Positions 1 through 10,671 of a stretch of DNA of 18,502 nucleotides are shown here, piece after piece. Below the pieces are notes generated by a model. That model searched no databases. It worked only from the letters and a program-made list of their open reading frames with translations, and was not told the DNA's origin. A program made the position numbers and the translations under genes. This DNA is from Saccoglossus kowalevskii (Eukaryota > Hemichordata > Enteropneusta > Harrimaniidae). Position 1 is the first letter of the stretch. Each line of letters begins with the position of its first letter. The stretch covers positions 561,688 to 580,189 of the forward strand of contig NW_003131859.1 of assembly GCF_000003605.2 (NCBI RefSeq), written 5' to 3'.

Positions 1-59
1 GAACCGCTATGAGCCGACCATGAGACTCAGTGGCGGTGGCACGGGTGGCACAGGGTCGC

Positions 60-260
60 CCAATCAAAAACAATGTTGGTGTCACCAAATGTTGCCCCTC
101 AAAATGCAGGAAATAGCGTTTCAAAGAGTCTATATTTCAAAATTGTTAAGATGGAGCATGACCCCCTTAGTAAGGTCGCGTCTTCGGCGCAAGGTTGGTG
201 AGCAGACCCCCCCCCCCCCATGCAAAACTTCGTGCCGCCGTCTCTGAAATTAAAAAACCG
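60..260. repeat. probable decayed dispersed repeat with C13 run
   Basis: Words in this stretch, such as AAAATGCAGGAAATAGCGTTTC, TTTCAAAATTGTTAAGATGG, GGAGCATGACCCCCTTAG and GCGTCTTCGGCGC, followed by AGCAGAC and a run of 13 C at 207-219, resemble a dispersed repeat I remember as common in marine invertebrate genomes. That resemblance is from memory and was not checked. Within the window the sequence occurs once, so its repeat status rests on that recollection and on its higher GC content relative to what follows. The frames that start at 20 and 195 cross the C tract, would shift with any change in its length, and match no protein I recognise. The true ends are unknown. Confidence 0.35.
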
Positions 261-1801
261 GGTGTTCGTCGGACCATCGGTCTATTGACAGGAGCACAGA
301 CCAATGGAATTAACTTCTATCGCTCCTGTGCCAGGCGAATATATTCTGTGCAGTCAAAATACACCGGTTTAAGACGAGTGTCTTGTCGGCAACTTGGAGA
401 TACATTTTGGGTGTGAATTAACTTTTTTTTATTATTATTATTACATATATTTTTAACAATCGACACAACGAGCCCATTCCCTTAATCTTCGTCAAGAATA
501 TTTATCAATTTCACAATTCAACCTTAAAACGAGATGGAATAATTTCGGAACATTCTTAAATGACGTCACTGTTAGTTCACGCTGCGCTCGTCGATTGGCT
601 GGTTTGATTCAACTACCATTCTTCCTAACTTGGCTCGATAGTCGATAATTTTATCAGATACTGTCCAGTTTCTGTCAAAATCATCGACATGCACACGTTT
701 CGGATTAGTATACGTTGTTTGAAGTGTGTGTATTCGTGTCCGCCGCACTACATAAGCTTGATTTCACCGTCACGGTCAAATCTTGCACGCGCAACCCAAT
801 TCAGCAAATACCAAAAAACTAAATCAATTCCGCTATGACTTTCAGCCGATGCTGTATCAATATATTAGTATCTGAGTGTGACAAATAGAATGCTAATAAC
901 ATTCAAGGAGTGACACGTACACGTATTTTTACATACACATATTGATTTAAAACAAACCAATTAATTAATTAATTGATTTAATATTGAACGGCCAACTCGG
1001 AATAATGTGCGTCACCTGTGTAGTGGTGTTAATTATTCGATGTATAAAGTTGAATAGCGTTTGGTCGTTCATCTGTGCTGCCCAGTTTAGTACCCCCGGA
1101 TGCCTCAATTTGAGACAATGTAACCATTAATCACCGTATTATGCGCATCGCCCAGATTTTGACCGGATGTTACACCTGAGTTGAGCTAACGCGGGTTCAA
1201 CTATTGTTTACTATCGAACAACTTGATTTGTTATTGCGTCATAAAACACAATCATAACGAGAATTTAAATGACAGCTTGGATTATTTTGTCGGGGTTTAT
1301 TATCTCAAGCAAGAAACCAAATCATACATATGCATATAAACCAATGGATGGCACTTATTTCACTTTGGGCTAAAAATACACGCCTTCCAACAAAAAAATT
1401 AATTCACATTTATTATGATAAATAATATTTAATCAATATCGGCTGAGCAAAAAACTTTAAGTTGTCACTTGGTGAACCATGGCATCATCCATGAACTCGT
1501 CTTCAAGCTGATGACGTCATCAAAATGATTGTGACGCAAGCGGTATACCTGAGTCGCACGTCTAATACTATTTATCGCTAAACTTTATAATATTGTTCTT
1601 ACTATGAAAACTAAAGATATATCTATTCCAATATCATTTAGGGATAATCATGTAGCATGGTTTAAGAATCCGGGGTGGCCGATCGCAACCCTTGATTGTC
1701 AACAGATCCAATTTCTCAGTATTTGTCTTCTATGTTGGATTTTCTTGAGTATCCTACCCCATATTGCTTGAACGACCATCGATATAGTGGTACCCCACTG
1801 A
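261..1801. other. AT-rich stretch without a recognisable gene
   Basis: No durable reading frame or RNA gene is visible. Contents: a TTA trinucleotide run near 421-446, an AATT-based run at 959-974, a CRE-type octamer TGACGTCA at 561-568, and a 14-bp perfect palindrome TGATGACGTCATCA at 1509-1522 containing a second such octamer. CREB/ATF-family factors bind this octamer in animals; whether either site is used here cannot be told from sequence. The frames at 1696-1935 (plus) and 1699-1905 (minus) overlap each other and run into the MITE remnant that follows; they are not credible genes. Confidence 0.5.
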
Positions 1802-1880
1802 TTAAAAAGCGCGCGTTCGAATTGTACGTAATTGCAATGTATTTTACACGCGTTGTATCGAGCACGACGCGGCGCTACGA
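1802..1880 (+). mobile_element. TTAA-MITE copy 1, internally deleted remnant
   Basis: Starting at TTAA (1802-1805), this stretch shares words in the same order with the complete copies at 7438 and 10672: AAGCGCG, CGTTCGAATT, CAATGTATTTTACACGCG immediately followed by TTGTAT, then ATCGA and GACGCGGC. Compared with the complete copies it lacks most of the left terminal repeat and about 20 bases between TTGTAT and the right terminal repeat; the right TTAA is not visible. It is therefore an eroded copy that cannot move. The minus-strand peptide read here resembles the one read through copy 3 (both contain YNACKIHC) only because both cross the same element. Confidence 0.65.
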
Positions 1881-3529
1881 ATGTAGCACTGTGATCGCCA
1901 AGCAACGAATGTTACCACAGGTAATACACCAATAGACGGTTCGCTGGTTTAAAGTACATTTGTCGGCTTTTTATTCTTAATTTAGAAAAAAAAAATATGT
2001 TGTTGTTGTTTTTTCGAAGTGTGGCAACATTTAGTAATAAAAATGTTGATTATTTAACCTGATGTTATCAATATTGTTCTCGTTAGACTTCAAGTTGAAA
2101 TTTGTGTATCATTTATAACAAGAATGAGAGCTCGTTGCGAACTTAAAACATCAGTCATTTTGTAGTCAACTTGTGTTTCAATATCACACACAAACCGCGT
2201 GGCTGAACACTATCCGAGAATATAAAACATCATTCTCAGTATATAAGCGTCAATTTTCACATCAAAACGAAGTCGAATTTATTCAGAGGTCGGGATTCCC
2301 TCGGGATATATTTCAATTTTGCTTAATAGATTCTGATTCTTAACTGACGGGGGGTAGTTGGCAGGGGTTGGATTGACTCCGACGTACAGCGAAGTTTACC
2401 CCGGGGCAGCTTATAATTTTCTGGCGTTTCGTATATCGCAGGCTCTGGTGCTGGCGACAGATTCCCGCTGCGGTTACAGAGCTTAGTGATTTTAATTGCA
2501 ATTTAGCCTGATTAGATCATTTTCGTCCTTAAGTTTTAACAACATCTTTCTAACTGTAAGTACAGGAGGCGCCCGTCATCACCGCTGGCCAAAATAACTT
2601 GCTAACAACACTTGTATATTTCGCCACACTGTCTCTAATTTCCCCTGTGCGATTTAAATTCTGCAATTAAGCTCCGATTCTTCAACGTTTGCAGGACAGA
2701 AAATTAGCGAAAACATACATATTTTGACGGTTAACATAAACGCCTTGAGCCATTGTAATGCGTAAATGGCCATGCGCCACTTAACATGCCTCCATCGCGT
2801 TCTGTTTTGTCAAAATCTCCTTCCGAGTAAATTCTGGGGGTTATTAACTTCGTATAGATCAATTTTGACAATGCCACCCTGCTACTATATCGTTTGGCTT
2901 TCTAGGTAACAGTATGGCGTCTCTACTGACTCTATAAATCGCTCCAGGAATCGCCATAGCGCATACATGATACGGTAATATTACACTGTTTATGTCTTTT
3001 GATATTCGAAATATGAACAAACAAGAGGCGAACAATTAATTTTAAATTCAAAATCTGCGAAACATCCAACATAACGTCAAAGTGGGCATAAACATAAATG
3101 AGCGATTTTGCAATTATGTTAATTTTTTTTAATGATTTTCACAATTATTGTATTTTAGTTTGTGGGGATTCTGTCATGTGTATACACAAAAAACGACGTG
3201 GAATGCACATCGCACAAGCCAGACTATACTTATGCAGCGATGTACGTAAACCTCTAATACTTAAAAAAATAAAGGTTGTCTACTTGAGCCGATTGCTTAG
3301 TACAGAGGAGGTATGTTGCCTTCAACTTGGGGCGTTTTTATTCACACTTCGAGCACTTCACGGTATGCATGTCGATACCTGCCGGTCTACGTTTAAAATA
3401 AAAAATACTTTCTAGTATTTCAGGCTACTCCAAAATAATTCGACTTAATTTTGTGCCTGTGTATTTAGATGGTCGATGTGTTCAACGCTTCGAGATTCAA
3501 GGACTGATAGTTTATAAGTTCCGCCAGGG

Positions 3530-3584
3530 CTAGCTCTCGGAGACATACTCGTTAGCTAGGATGAGTACCCAGAGCCCCCGCTAG
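3530..3584. other. multi-part imperfect hairpin
   Basis: Three nested arms can be paired by eye: CTAGC (3530-3534) with GCTAG (3580-3584); CTCGG (3536-3540) with CC-A-GAG (3569-3574, one bulged A); and ACTC (3547-3550) with GAGT (3563-3566). A CCCCC bulge at 3575-3579 breaks the outer stem. The local sequence is GC-rich within an AT-rich region. It matches no RNA family I recognise, and no reading frame crosses it in a meaningful way. It may be chance, or the relic of a fold-back element. Confidence 0.3.
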
Positions 3585-4461
3585 TTTTTGCCCGGGGTAT
3601 TCGTTATCATGACAGTTTAAATGCGCAATAATTCCGGAATCGAAGTCCACGAATCTCAAGAAAATATAGTAGGTTTGAAATTGGAAAACAAAAACACACA
3701 GCATATAAAGTCTTCAATGAAATTCTTGTGGAATATACATAACACGTCGTATGCGATAATAACGATCGAGTAACTTGATTAGATTACGCAAATATCTGTG
3801 AAGTTTGCGTCGTTCTAGTTGTAATTGTGGATTGGGTGTCCGGGGAAATAGTCACACAACGGCTATTGCACTACTTATTGATTTAAGTACACACACGTCT
3901 CTTCGACCATCTCATTTTGTCGTAAACTGCTTTCTTTTCGATGCAGTAGTGTTGATCTAGTGAAGCTAATTGTTCTTCACTCTCATTCAGCCCACTGACA
4001 AGGAACAGACGAAGCCCTACTTATTGTGAAATTAATCGCCGGGAAATGGACTAAACTTGTTTCTGTTTGTTTGAGCGGGAAGTGAGGGTCGCTACTCCAC
4101 GCCTTACTTGCCATGTAGAATCCCCCGACTTGTTCTACAACTACAATTAATATTACGCGAACACGTCCTAAGTAACATAACGGTTATCTAAACTGTCAAA
4201 GTAGCTTTAGTCTCTCTCGAGACGTTGCGACGGAGTCATCGTGATTGTGCCTTATCAGGGAAATCCATTCTCATGGCGTTTTAGGAGGGCCGATTGACGT
4301 AATAAACGAATGATACGCACCTTTTGGACAGCCAGACAGAGCACGAGACTTCGTACGCCAACCTATAACTGTATGTATTGGGCAACATAAATAACGATAC
4401 ATCAGCGGAGTTAAGATCGAGGCTACCAATCACGGATCTCGTAGCAACCGGAGTGTTTCAG

Positions 4462-4473
4462 GACCACGTGGTC
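4462..4473. promoter_or_regulatory. 12-bp palindrome with E-box core
   Basis: GACCACGTGGTC is a perfect 12-bp palindrome carrying CACGTG at 4465-4470. CACGTG is the classical E-box bound by bHLH and bHLH-Zip factors in animals. No promoter or transcription unit is visible nearby, so a regulatory role is only a possibility. Confidence 0.25.
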
Positions 4474-4880
4474 AGGGTCTATGAGTGTTGGTCTAATTTA
4501 CTGGACACTGTTAGCGTGGTAGACAACGTCCCCTTAACACGCTAGGTTAGCAACCGTCCACATGGCGCCTCGTAAGTTAAATTCTAACTAAAAATTCCTC
4601 AACAGTTATTGTTGCGATCGAGAACAACTTTTTTCATAATTTAAGTTGGAACTGTATTTCAGAAAAACAAACCCACGTCGAAGTTCGATTAAAATAATCC
4701 TTACGAATAAAGGGTTAAACTATCTAGATTTGTTTCCGTGAAAATTTAATGATACTGACTCCTGCTATTAGAGCGATTCGGAGGCGGTCCATTTTACCAG
4801 AGCGCCTATATGATGGGAAGAGATACTAGCAGAGCACAGTTAGTTTTAAGGGTGATGCTGTTGTAAAATATATAATTTCA

Positions 4881-4909
4881 TTATAAATATAAATATAAAT
4901 ATTATAAAT
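4881..4909. repeat. AT-only low-complexity run
   Basis: A stretch made only of A and T, with repeated TATAAA words at roughly 6-bp spacing. It is a simple-sequence tract, without function that can be read from the sequence. Confidence 0.7.
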
Positions 4910-5296
4910 GGTTTTTCCTATAGAAATTGTTTGTCAAAATTTAACATCCCCGATAACACTCCAAGCGACGATGAATGCTTTCTTTTCATGCATTATTTTA
5001 AAACGTTATTTTCAGCCACTTTGAAATATACAATTTACTGGAGTAGATCACGTTAACATTGGGACATGTCAGATGATTTATAAAAAAAATTAAATATTTG
5101 TATTGTTTTATGATATAGATTTTTATGGTCTGAAATAAACATATAACAATAATAAATAAGCTGTAATGTTTGTCAGATGTTTTACTACTGATTGAAATGT
5201 ATCTTTGCGGTAGGGTGAAATGTTCATCATATATAATTTACAAAAAACACCTGGATAATTTCTAGCTAGTTGCATGCAAATATCCTAACTACATGT

Positions 5297-5320
5297 CATG
5301 CTGTATGGCATACCAGCATG
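5297..5320. other. short hairpin
   Basis: CATGCTG and CAGCATG form a 7-bp stem that continues with TATG pairing CATA after one unpaired base, giving about 11 pairs over 24 bases. The tight loop and strong stem make it a credible fold-back site. It has no poly-T tail and no partner gene, so I make no terminator or RNA claim. Confidence 0.4.
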
Positions 5321-7211
5321 TGCTTACTCATTTGGTGTCACAAAAACAATTTGGACCCAGTATTACAGGGGTATATTTAAAACAATGGTGAAAAATATAA
5401 CCGAGTCTACCTTTTCGCTACATCATCATTTTGCCCTCATTTAGAAGTGAGTGTTTTTTTTCTCTTTCAAATCCTCATATTCAGTTATTCTTCAACTGTT
5501 TTCAGCAACGTGTTTTGTCACTGGAGAAGGGTGCAATATTGTTATAGTCATCATGATATCACTAAAGTTTATAATTCTGTTCATTTAAAATGCGACACGG
5601 ACACCAATTGATTGGAGGAAAACAAGCATTCAGTGCGGATTTGACTGTACTGGTGCTGTTCTATTTTTATCGAGATGTAATATCGAATAAAAAGTATATT
5701 CACCTTGCTTCTTTAATTAAGTGTGGGGTCATTTAGAATTACGGAGAAGACTAGAATAGAAGTTTTCAAACTTTCCTGAGAGAAGAATCAAATCATTATT
5801 GATTACTATGGTTGGAAATGTAGAACAAAATAATCTAATATATATTTATCCCATCAATAAATTCCAATGGTGCAGCCCTAACTACCAGGCAGCCATGCAT
5901 TCTCCTCATGCTTCTACGCTCTTATCGTGTACTCATTGTTTAAACAATAAAGGATGAACTTTGGAAGTAGACAATGGTTGGAAAACATCACAAAATCGAT
6001 ATTAATTAATTAACCTCTCTGTGCACACATATGTGTGTCTGCATGTTGTACTTTGACATCTATTCTATTGACACAACAACCTGTATTTTTTTCAGCTTTA
6101 AAATTGGTAAATTTTACATTCCAACACAACGAATCCAGTTTTCCTCCAAGCAACTATCAAAGGGATATAAAGTAACGAGTGCTCCGAGTCGCGCAACCAT
6201 GGTTGAATATTAAATGACGTCCCATACTTCTCGGACATCACGAGATCTCGGTGTGCGCGTTACGTCATACAATTTTTAATTTACACCGAGTCAATGAAAA
6301 TAGAGATAAGAAGCTGTCAATAGCTCGATAAGTTAGTAAAAGGTGAAGCCCTCGAAGTACTCGTAAAGCCAGACAAGTCTCACTTATCAAGCTGGCCAGA
6401 TATCGACTGTCAATAACTACCCAGCTACCGATATCTTAGAATTTATAAATAAAACAAAAAATAATGTTTATATTTGTCATATTTATTACCAGTGCCTGTT
6501 AATTATGAACATAAGTCTTAGTATCGTGCCTGCGCATTGAATAATTAATTGAATTGAGAATTGAATTGGCAACTTAACCGCTATTTGGGTATTTATGGTG
6601 ATTTATCTGACGTTAACGGGCTACTTAAAAGTGTTCTCCGTATCTAAATTGATAACACCAGGTATGTTTATCTATATACCCTAGGATGTATCAATAGTGT
6701 TGTTGTAAGATAAGACGACAAGCAGTCCGACCCTTTAACTCTATGGTACATCCACTGAAGCCCCTTAACTTGACGTCCAACCAATGTCCTGGTATATAAC
6801 ACAGCCTTGATGAGTTCAGCACCTTTATATGTGCTATCTCGATAATTCTTAATTTGCATTTTATGGTGTTATTTGGGGGTAAATTTAGATTGTCCAACCC
6901 ATTATCTTTATAATTACAGCCAGTCAGCGTGATATAGATCACAATGGCTGAAACATCTTTTGAAGTCTTTGCACGATATCCAAATTATCAGAACGTTAAT
7001 AATACATTACTCGGCAGCCAATTCAAAGAGGCGTAGGCTTAGGTTTTTGTGACTTTTTTCATGTGACAGTGAGCCAAAATTACCTTAATGATAGTATACA
7101 CACACACGTGCGGTAACATGTTAGTATGTTCAAACACCTAGACAGCAGACATTCGTCACGCATTGCCATAAAAGCATGTCGTACAGAGCGCCACAGTCAT
7201 CGCGCCAGAGT

Positions 7212-7331
7212 CGCCACGCTGCCCTCTACATTCGGCACACAGCGCTTCACATGCGTCACGACGCGCGCCACAGTCGTCACAAAGCGCGCCACGGTCGCCA
7301 CGAAGCGCGCCAAATTCGCCAGTCGTCAAGC
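7212..7331 (+). repeat. 21-bp tandem array, GC-rich
   Basis: At least five adjacent units of 21 bp are visible; the clearest three begin with AGCGCGCCA and contain GTCGTCAC or GTCGCCAC, ending near 7322. The left-hand units are more degenerate. Because 21 is divisible by three, the plus frame 7176-7484 reads as a heptad-like peptide (RHTALHM, RHDARHS, RHKARHG, RHEARQI), which is a by-product of the repeat and not evidence for a gene. The unit resembles the terminal repeat of the TTAA-MITE just to the right (AAAGCGCGGTGGTCGTCGCG in the copy at 10672), so the array may descend from that end. Confidence 0.7.
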
Positions 7332-7350
7332 TGTGCCATAGTCACACTGG

Positions 7351-7418
7351 AAGCGATAGTCGTCACGTCGCGCGCATTCGAATTTCGTGAAAACAAGTTG
7401 ATTACGTCGAATGGGACC
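7351..7418 (+). mobile_element. degenerate half copy of the TTAA-MITE
   Basis: The order AAGCG, AGTCGTC, GCGCGC, ATTCGAATTTC, TGAAAA follows the left half of the complete element that begins 20 bases further on. After about 45 bases the similarity fades, with only a possible ACGTCGAATG near 7404. No right end or target duplication is visible. It bridges the 21-bp array and the complete copy, and could be an older insertion or a product of the same local duplication. Confidence 0.4.
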
Positions 7419-7437
7419 AATATTAGAAGATGCAGCT

Positions 7438-7571
7438 TTAAAGAGCGGTGGTCGTTGCGCAGCGCGTGTTCGAATTTCATGTAAAATAAACAATGTATTT
7501 TACACGCGTTGTATACGTCGCCATGAGTTTCATATCGAACAGGACGCGGCACGACGACTGCCGCCCTTTAA
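7438..7571 (+). mobile_element. TTAA-MITE copy 2, complete, TTAA flanks
   Basis: A 126-bp body lies between two TTAA tetramers (7438-7441 and 7568-7571). The left end AGAGCGGTGGTCGT is mirrored by the right end ACGACTGCCGCCCT, and the similarity continues inward through GTGTTCGAATTTCATG on the left and CATATCGAACAGG on the right, giving imperfect terminal inverted repeats of roughly 40 bp. No protein is encoded, so it would depend on a transposase made elsewhere. TTAA duplication is typical of piggyBac-type insertion, but these ends do not begin with the CCC usual for that group, so the mobilising family stays open. The minus frame 7277-7552 runs straight through it and is not a gene. Confidence 0.75.
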
Positions 7572-9644
7572 GTTTCTGAAATAAACTTTGAGAATGTGTT
7601 AGATAGATTATTGTTTGGTCGATTAGAGGGAAAACATTGGTTCATAGACCATTCACGTAGAATCTACCATTTGTTTTATTAATTATCTATTACAACGGGC
7701 GATATCACTGTCATTTTATCTCTAACCGGGCCTCACATCGCTCTGCGACAATCGTACTTTATACAAAGGTACTAGTGCATTGATATCCCAAATGTAAAAT
7801 GTGAACGTGATTTATTTTATTATAAGAAAGATAAAACAAGACTATAACTGGAAACTTGTCTAGTCCCTACTTTAATACGTCCATCACTTCGGCGATAAGT
7901 GTGATATAGATTTCTAGATATAATCCCGTTATAACATTTTCGCTCCCATTTATTGTGTGTTTTGGTTAAATTAAAACAATGCTATGATTGCCGCTACAAG
8001 ATTGAACAAAAATCACAAAATTTACAACATAATCGGCATTGAGTAGTTAGGAATGGATTATCACCGTCCTACTGGACTCTTATTGCCCCAAGTTTGTATA
8101 AACTGTGTGTAAAGTTTATTCAGTTGTTTTGAGAGAAAAATTGTATGGTTTTTTTTTCGATAAATCACACTGGGACGTTTGCTATACCAGTCGGTACCAT
8201 GCATGAGCTGTCATCATTAGCCGAATCCAATTGATATTATATGATGTATTATTACTAGGTCAGTTGTAGAAGTAGCGGCAATAAGTACTGTCACAGCGAC
8301 TCATTAGGGGTTAAAGGGTAACAGGAGCCTTCGCTCCCACCGTTAGTTTACTTGGTCAGCTGAGTACCGCGGTATATCGACAGTCCAATACCCGGGGTCC
8401 GTGGCAGTCGGCATTCCATCGAAAATGCACGCCTCGTATTGTCGACAAAAAACACACAATTTACCATATACTTGTTAGTATACATGTATGTACCTTGATA
8501 TACAAGATCATCCGGTTGGTAAATCCGTAGAACACAGGGCTTAGTCGGGCTACAATGGCCAGTTTATTCGACCTGGGGCCTCTATACTACAAGGCTCATA
8601 AATATATATGAAATAAATACATCAAATAGTTTATATGGTCTTTTTAATATGAATGGCATCACCAAAAGTCGCCGTAATTTTTTTTACAGGTATCAAAGCG
8701 AGTCGTTAACTATACCAGTAAGCACTCGACGGTTTACGGTCGATAAAAGTCACCGAGTTCAAATGTACAGCAAGTTTCAAACAAAGATTTCGTGTCGCAA
8801 TAACAGGTTCCCCAGTTTAGTGAATGTGTGTGATATTGTACACTCTAGATAAATTATATTTAATTTTTAAAAAGTGGACGAATATTTGTGTTTATATTGT
8901 TTATGATATATATACACTGTGTATTGTTTCGCTGTTCATTACACATGTCAATGGGATAAAACTTGGTAGCGTGTCAGCACCGCGGAAATCGCTGCGGCGG
9001 GCTTTGTCTCTTGTATAAGCAGGAATATTCTGTTCAATTTCCAGTCACGCGGCATTTCTAGCAGGAAATATAGGAACTAATACAAGTCCGCGTGCTGTCC
9101 ATCTAGCTGCCGCTTTCTGACCGACTACGCAATTAGCAGGTGGTTTTAGGTGTTCTCACAAGTTTTCGGATAAAACGCTTTACATGTGTGTAAAAACAGA
9201 CACCCCTGGTGTATCTGACCTGAAATTATTATAGTGTCTAACGATTACTGCCCTGGGCATGACATCATCTAGGTACCCTTTGGTAATTGTCCTTCCCCGC
9301 TGAGCGACTGCGCTTTTTTTGCAAGCATCTGAATTCGGAGGCATATTCGTCATACAGTGTTCAAAAAGTGATCTTGGCGAGTAGGCCAGGTGATTTTAAT
9401 TCAATTCATGAGTATCAATCAGCTAATTTGCATATCAATCTACTATTTGGTATATTTTACTTGTTTATTTAAAACAAATGACTCAAATGACCACAAATGT
9501 TAAAATTCGATGTTTTTGGATGGAATCTTGTAATGTAGATCGTGCTCATTCACTCAATATCCACCTCCCGATTAAAACACTAACTAAAAATATTGTGAAT
9601 TAATTATAAATATATGGGGTAAAAAATCTTTTCAAAAAATAGAA
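7572..9644. other. AT-rich stretch without a recognisable gene
   Basis: I find no gene, RNA gene or repeat family member. Minor items: a T run near 8151-8158, a small hairpin GGAGC-CTTC-GCTCC at 8324-8337, and a GC-richer patch near 8970-9010. The frames at 8649-8852, 8824-9018 and 9287-9472 are all under 70 codons and lack recognisable motifs. Confidence 0.4.
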
Positions 9645-10147
9645 ATACTGTAAAAGGGTTAATTATACACTGGGTCTTACTTTTGCTTATTTCACTGACT
9701 GGAAAATATGGTAAATTAAAACCCAGTGAATATATAAAATTTAGCATAGAACACATTATCTAAATGATATAACCGTGAATTTAAAACCAACCGAACATGT
9801 CTGAAATACGAAATCAGTGAAATTTAAACCCAGTGAAAATTAATCATTTTATACAGTAAATCTTATATTAAAGTTGGCCACATTATCCTGGAATGAATTC
9901 CGACAACATGACAATATAGTAGCTGGCATTAATTTTCGCTGAAAAGACGTTTTGGATGTTTTGTATGGAATTTATTTTCACTGATTTTTGACAAGTTGAA
10001 TGTAAAATATAGGGAAAGAGGTATATTCGCTGGAATTTATTTTCACTGATTTTTGACGAGTTGAATGTAAAATATAGGAAAAGGGGTATATTAGCTAGAT
10101 TTTATTTTCACTGAATCATTTCTTCAGCGAAAAGTATTTTACAGTAT
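9645..10147. mobile_element. candidate non-autonomous element with 11-bp TIRs
   Basis: The left boundary ATACTGTAAAA (9645-9655) is the exact reverse complement of TTTTACAGTAT (10137-10147), about 500 bp apart. The interior is full of related short words in both orientations: ACACTGGGT near 9669, AACCCAGTGAA near 9720 and 9828, and TTTTCACTGA three times after 9970. A further TACAGTAAA occurs near 9852. No protein is encoded. The right end runs into a TA dinucleotide run (10144-10158), so a TA target duplication is possible but cannot be distinguished from that run. Ends of the ATACTGTAAA type are familiar to me from invertebrate MITEs, though that is memory only. A chance match of AT-rich ends is the main alternative. 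Confidence 0.5.
9967..10115. repeat. 65-bp tandem duplication, about 2.3 copies
   Basis: The word GGAATTTATTTTCACTGATT starts at 9967 and again at 10032, and a diverged third copy (AGATTTTATTTTCACTGA) starts at 10097, all 65 bp apart. The first two copies differ at only a few positions over the full period, including GACAAG against GACGAG. The duplication lies inside the candidate element at 9645-10147 and probably arose after, or as part of, its assembly. Confidence 0.85.
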
Positions 10148-10671
10148 ATATATATATATTCATTTACATGTATTTATTTAGTATTTATCGGATTAAAGAT
10201 GCATATTCCATACTCATATCATTTCTGTCAATAGACTCGGGCACATACAAACACGTACTGTGAGAGGAATACGTCACTTGTCACCTGTTGACTTCAGCCG
10301 ACCATGAGAGTTGAACCCAATACTTTCCTGGCGCGGGTATAACGATAGTTTATATTTATATCGATTTTACAACCAATCGTCTGTGAGCGTGTTAACTTAG
10401 GTTTTTCACAAGTTGTATTTGCCCACAAGGAACATCTTACTGTAACTATATCTACAGATGCCAAAATGATATAAAATATATTTTGTTCGACTTCATTGCG
10501 TTTTTAAGAACATTTCGTAACCCTTTGAAGAGTACAGAATCAACATGTTCGGCTCAAAACTGAAGCTAGTATAGTAAAATATCTGCCTAATACTGCATAT
10601 TTTTGCTGACTAGAAATGAATCAACACCGACCACCCCTACTTTTGTCGTGCGAAATTCTGCTATTGCTCCG
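10148..10671. other. stretch without a recognisable gene
   Basis: Ordinary AT-rich sequence following the TA run at 10144-10158. No frame, RNA gene or family member is visible before the next TTAA-MITE copy. Confidence 0.4.

Larger units (their letters stand above)
1881..4849. other. gene-poor unique sequence with scattered palindromes
   Basis: I see no gene. The longest frame (3098-3415 plus, 105 codons) has an AT-driven composition, no recognisable motif and no exon signature. Structural points: a multi-part imperfect hairpin at 3530-3584, a 12-bp perfect palindrome GACCACGTGGTC at 4462-4473 centred on the E-box core CACGTG, and a nested inverted repeat at 4502-4560 (TGGAC with GTCCA outside, TAGCGTG with CACGCTA inside). 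Short exons of a larger gene cannot be excluded without transcript evidence. Confidence 0.4.
4850..7135. other. AT-rich stretch without a recognisable gene
   Basis: Nothing protein-like stands out; the frames at 6031-6213 (plus) and 6668-6942 (minus) are short, AT-driven and without motifs. Small symmetrical sites: a hairpin at 5297-5320 (CATGCTG with CAGCATG, plus inner TATG with CATA), a 12-bp palindrome CAACCATGGTTG at 6194-6205, a 10-bp palindrome CGAGATCTCG at 6241-6250, and an 8-bp inverted repeat AGATATCG (6398-6405) with CGATATCT (6429-6436). A short AC run lies near 7098-7106. Confidence 0.4.

Noticed and set aside
12-25. 14-base word AGCCGACCATGAGA shared with 10296-10309
   Set aside because: Similarity does not extend to either side, and one 14-base match is expected by chance in a window of this size.
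3098-3415. 105-codon plus-strand frame as a gene
   Set aside because: AT-driven composition, no recognisable domain, signal peptide or homologous motif, and no neighbouring exon-like sequence.
7176-7484. 102-codon frame with His/Arg-rich heptad repeats as a histidine-rich protein
   Set aside because: The heptads follow from the 21-bp DNA repeat, and the frame then runs through a half copy and a complete copy of a transposable element.
8324-8337. GGAGC-CTTC-GCTCC hairpin as a terminator
   Set aside because: Five-base stem, no T tract and no upstream gene; such terminators are also not expected in animal nuclear DNA.
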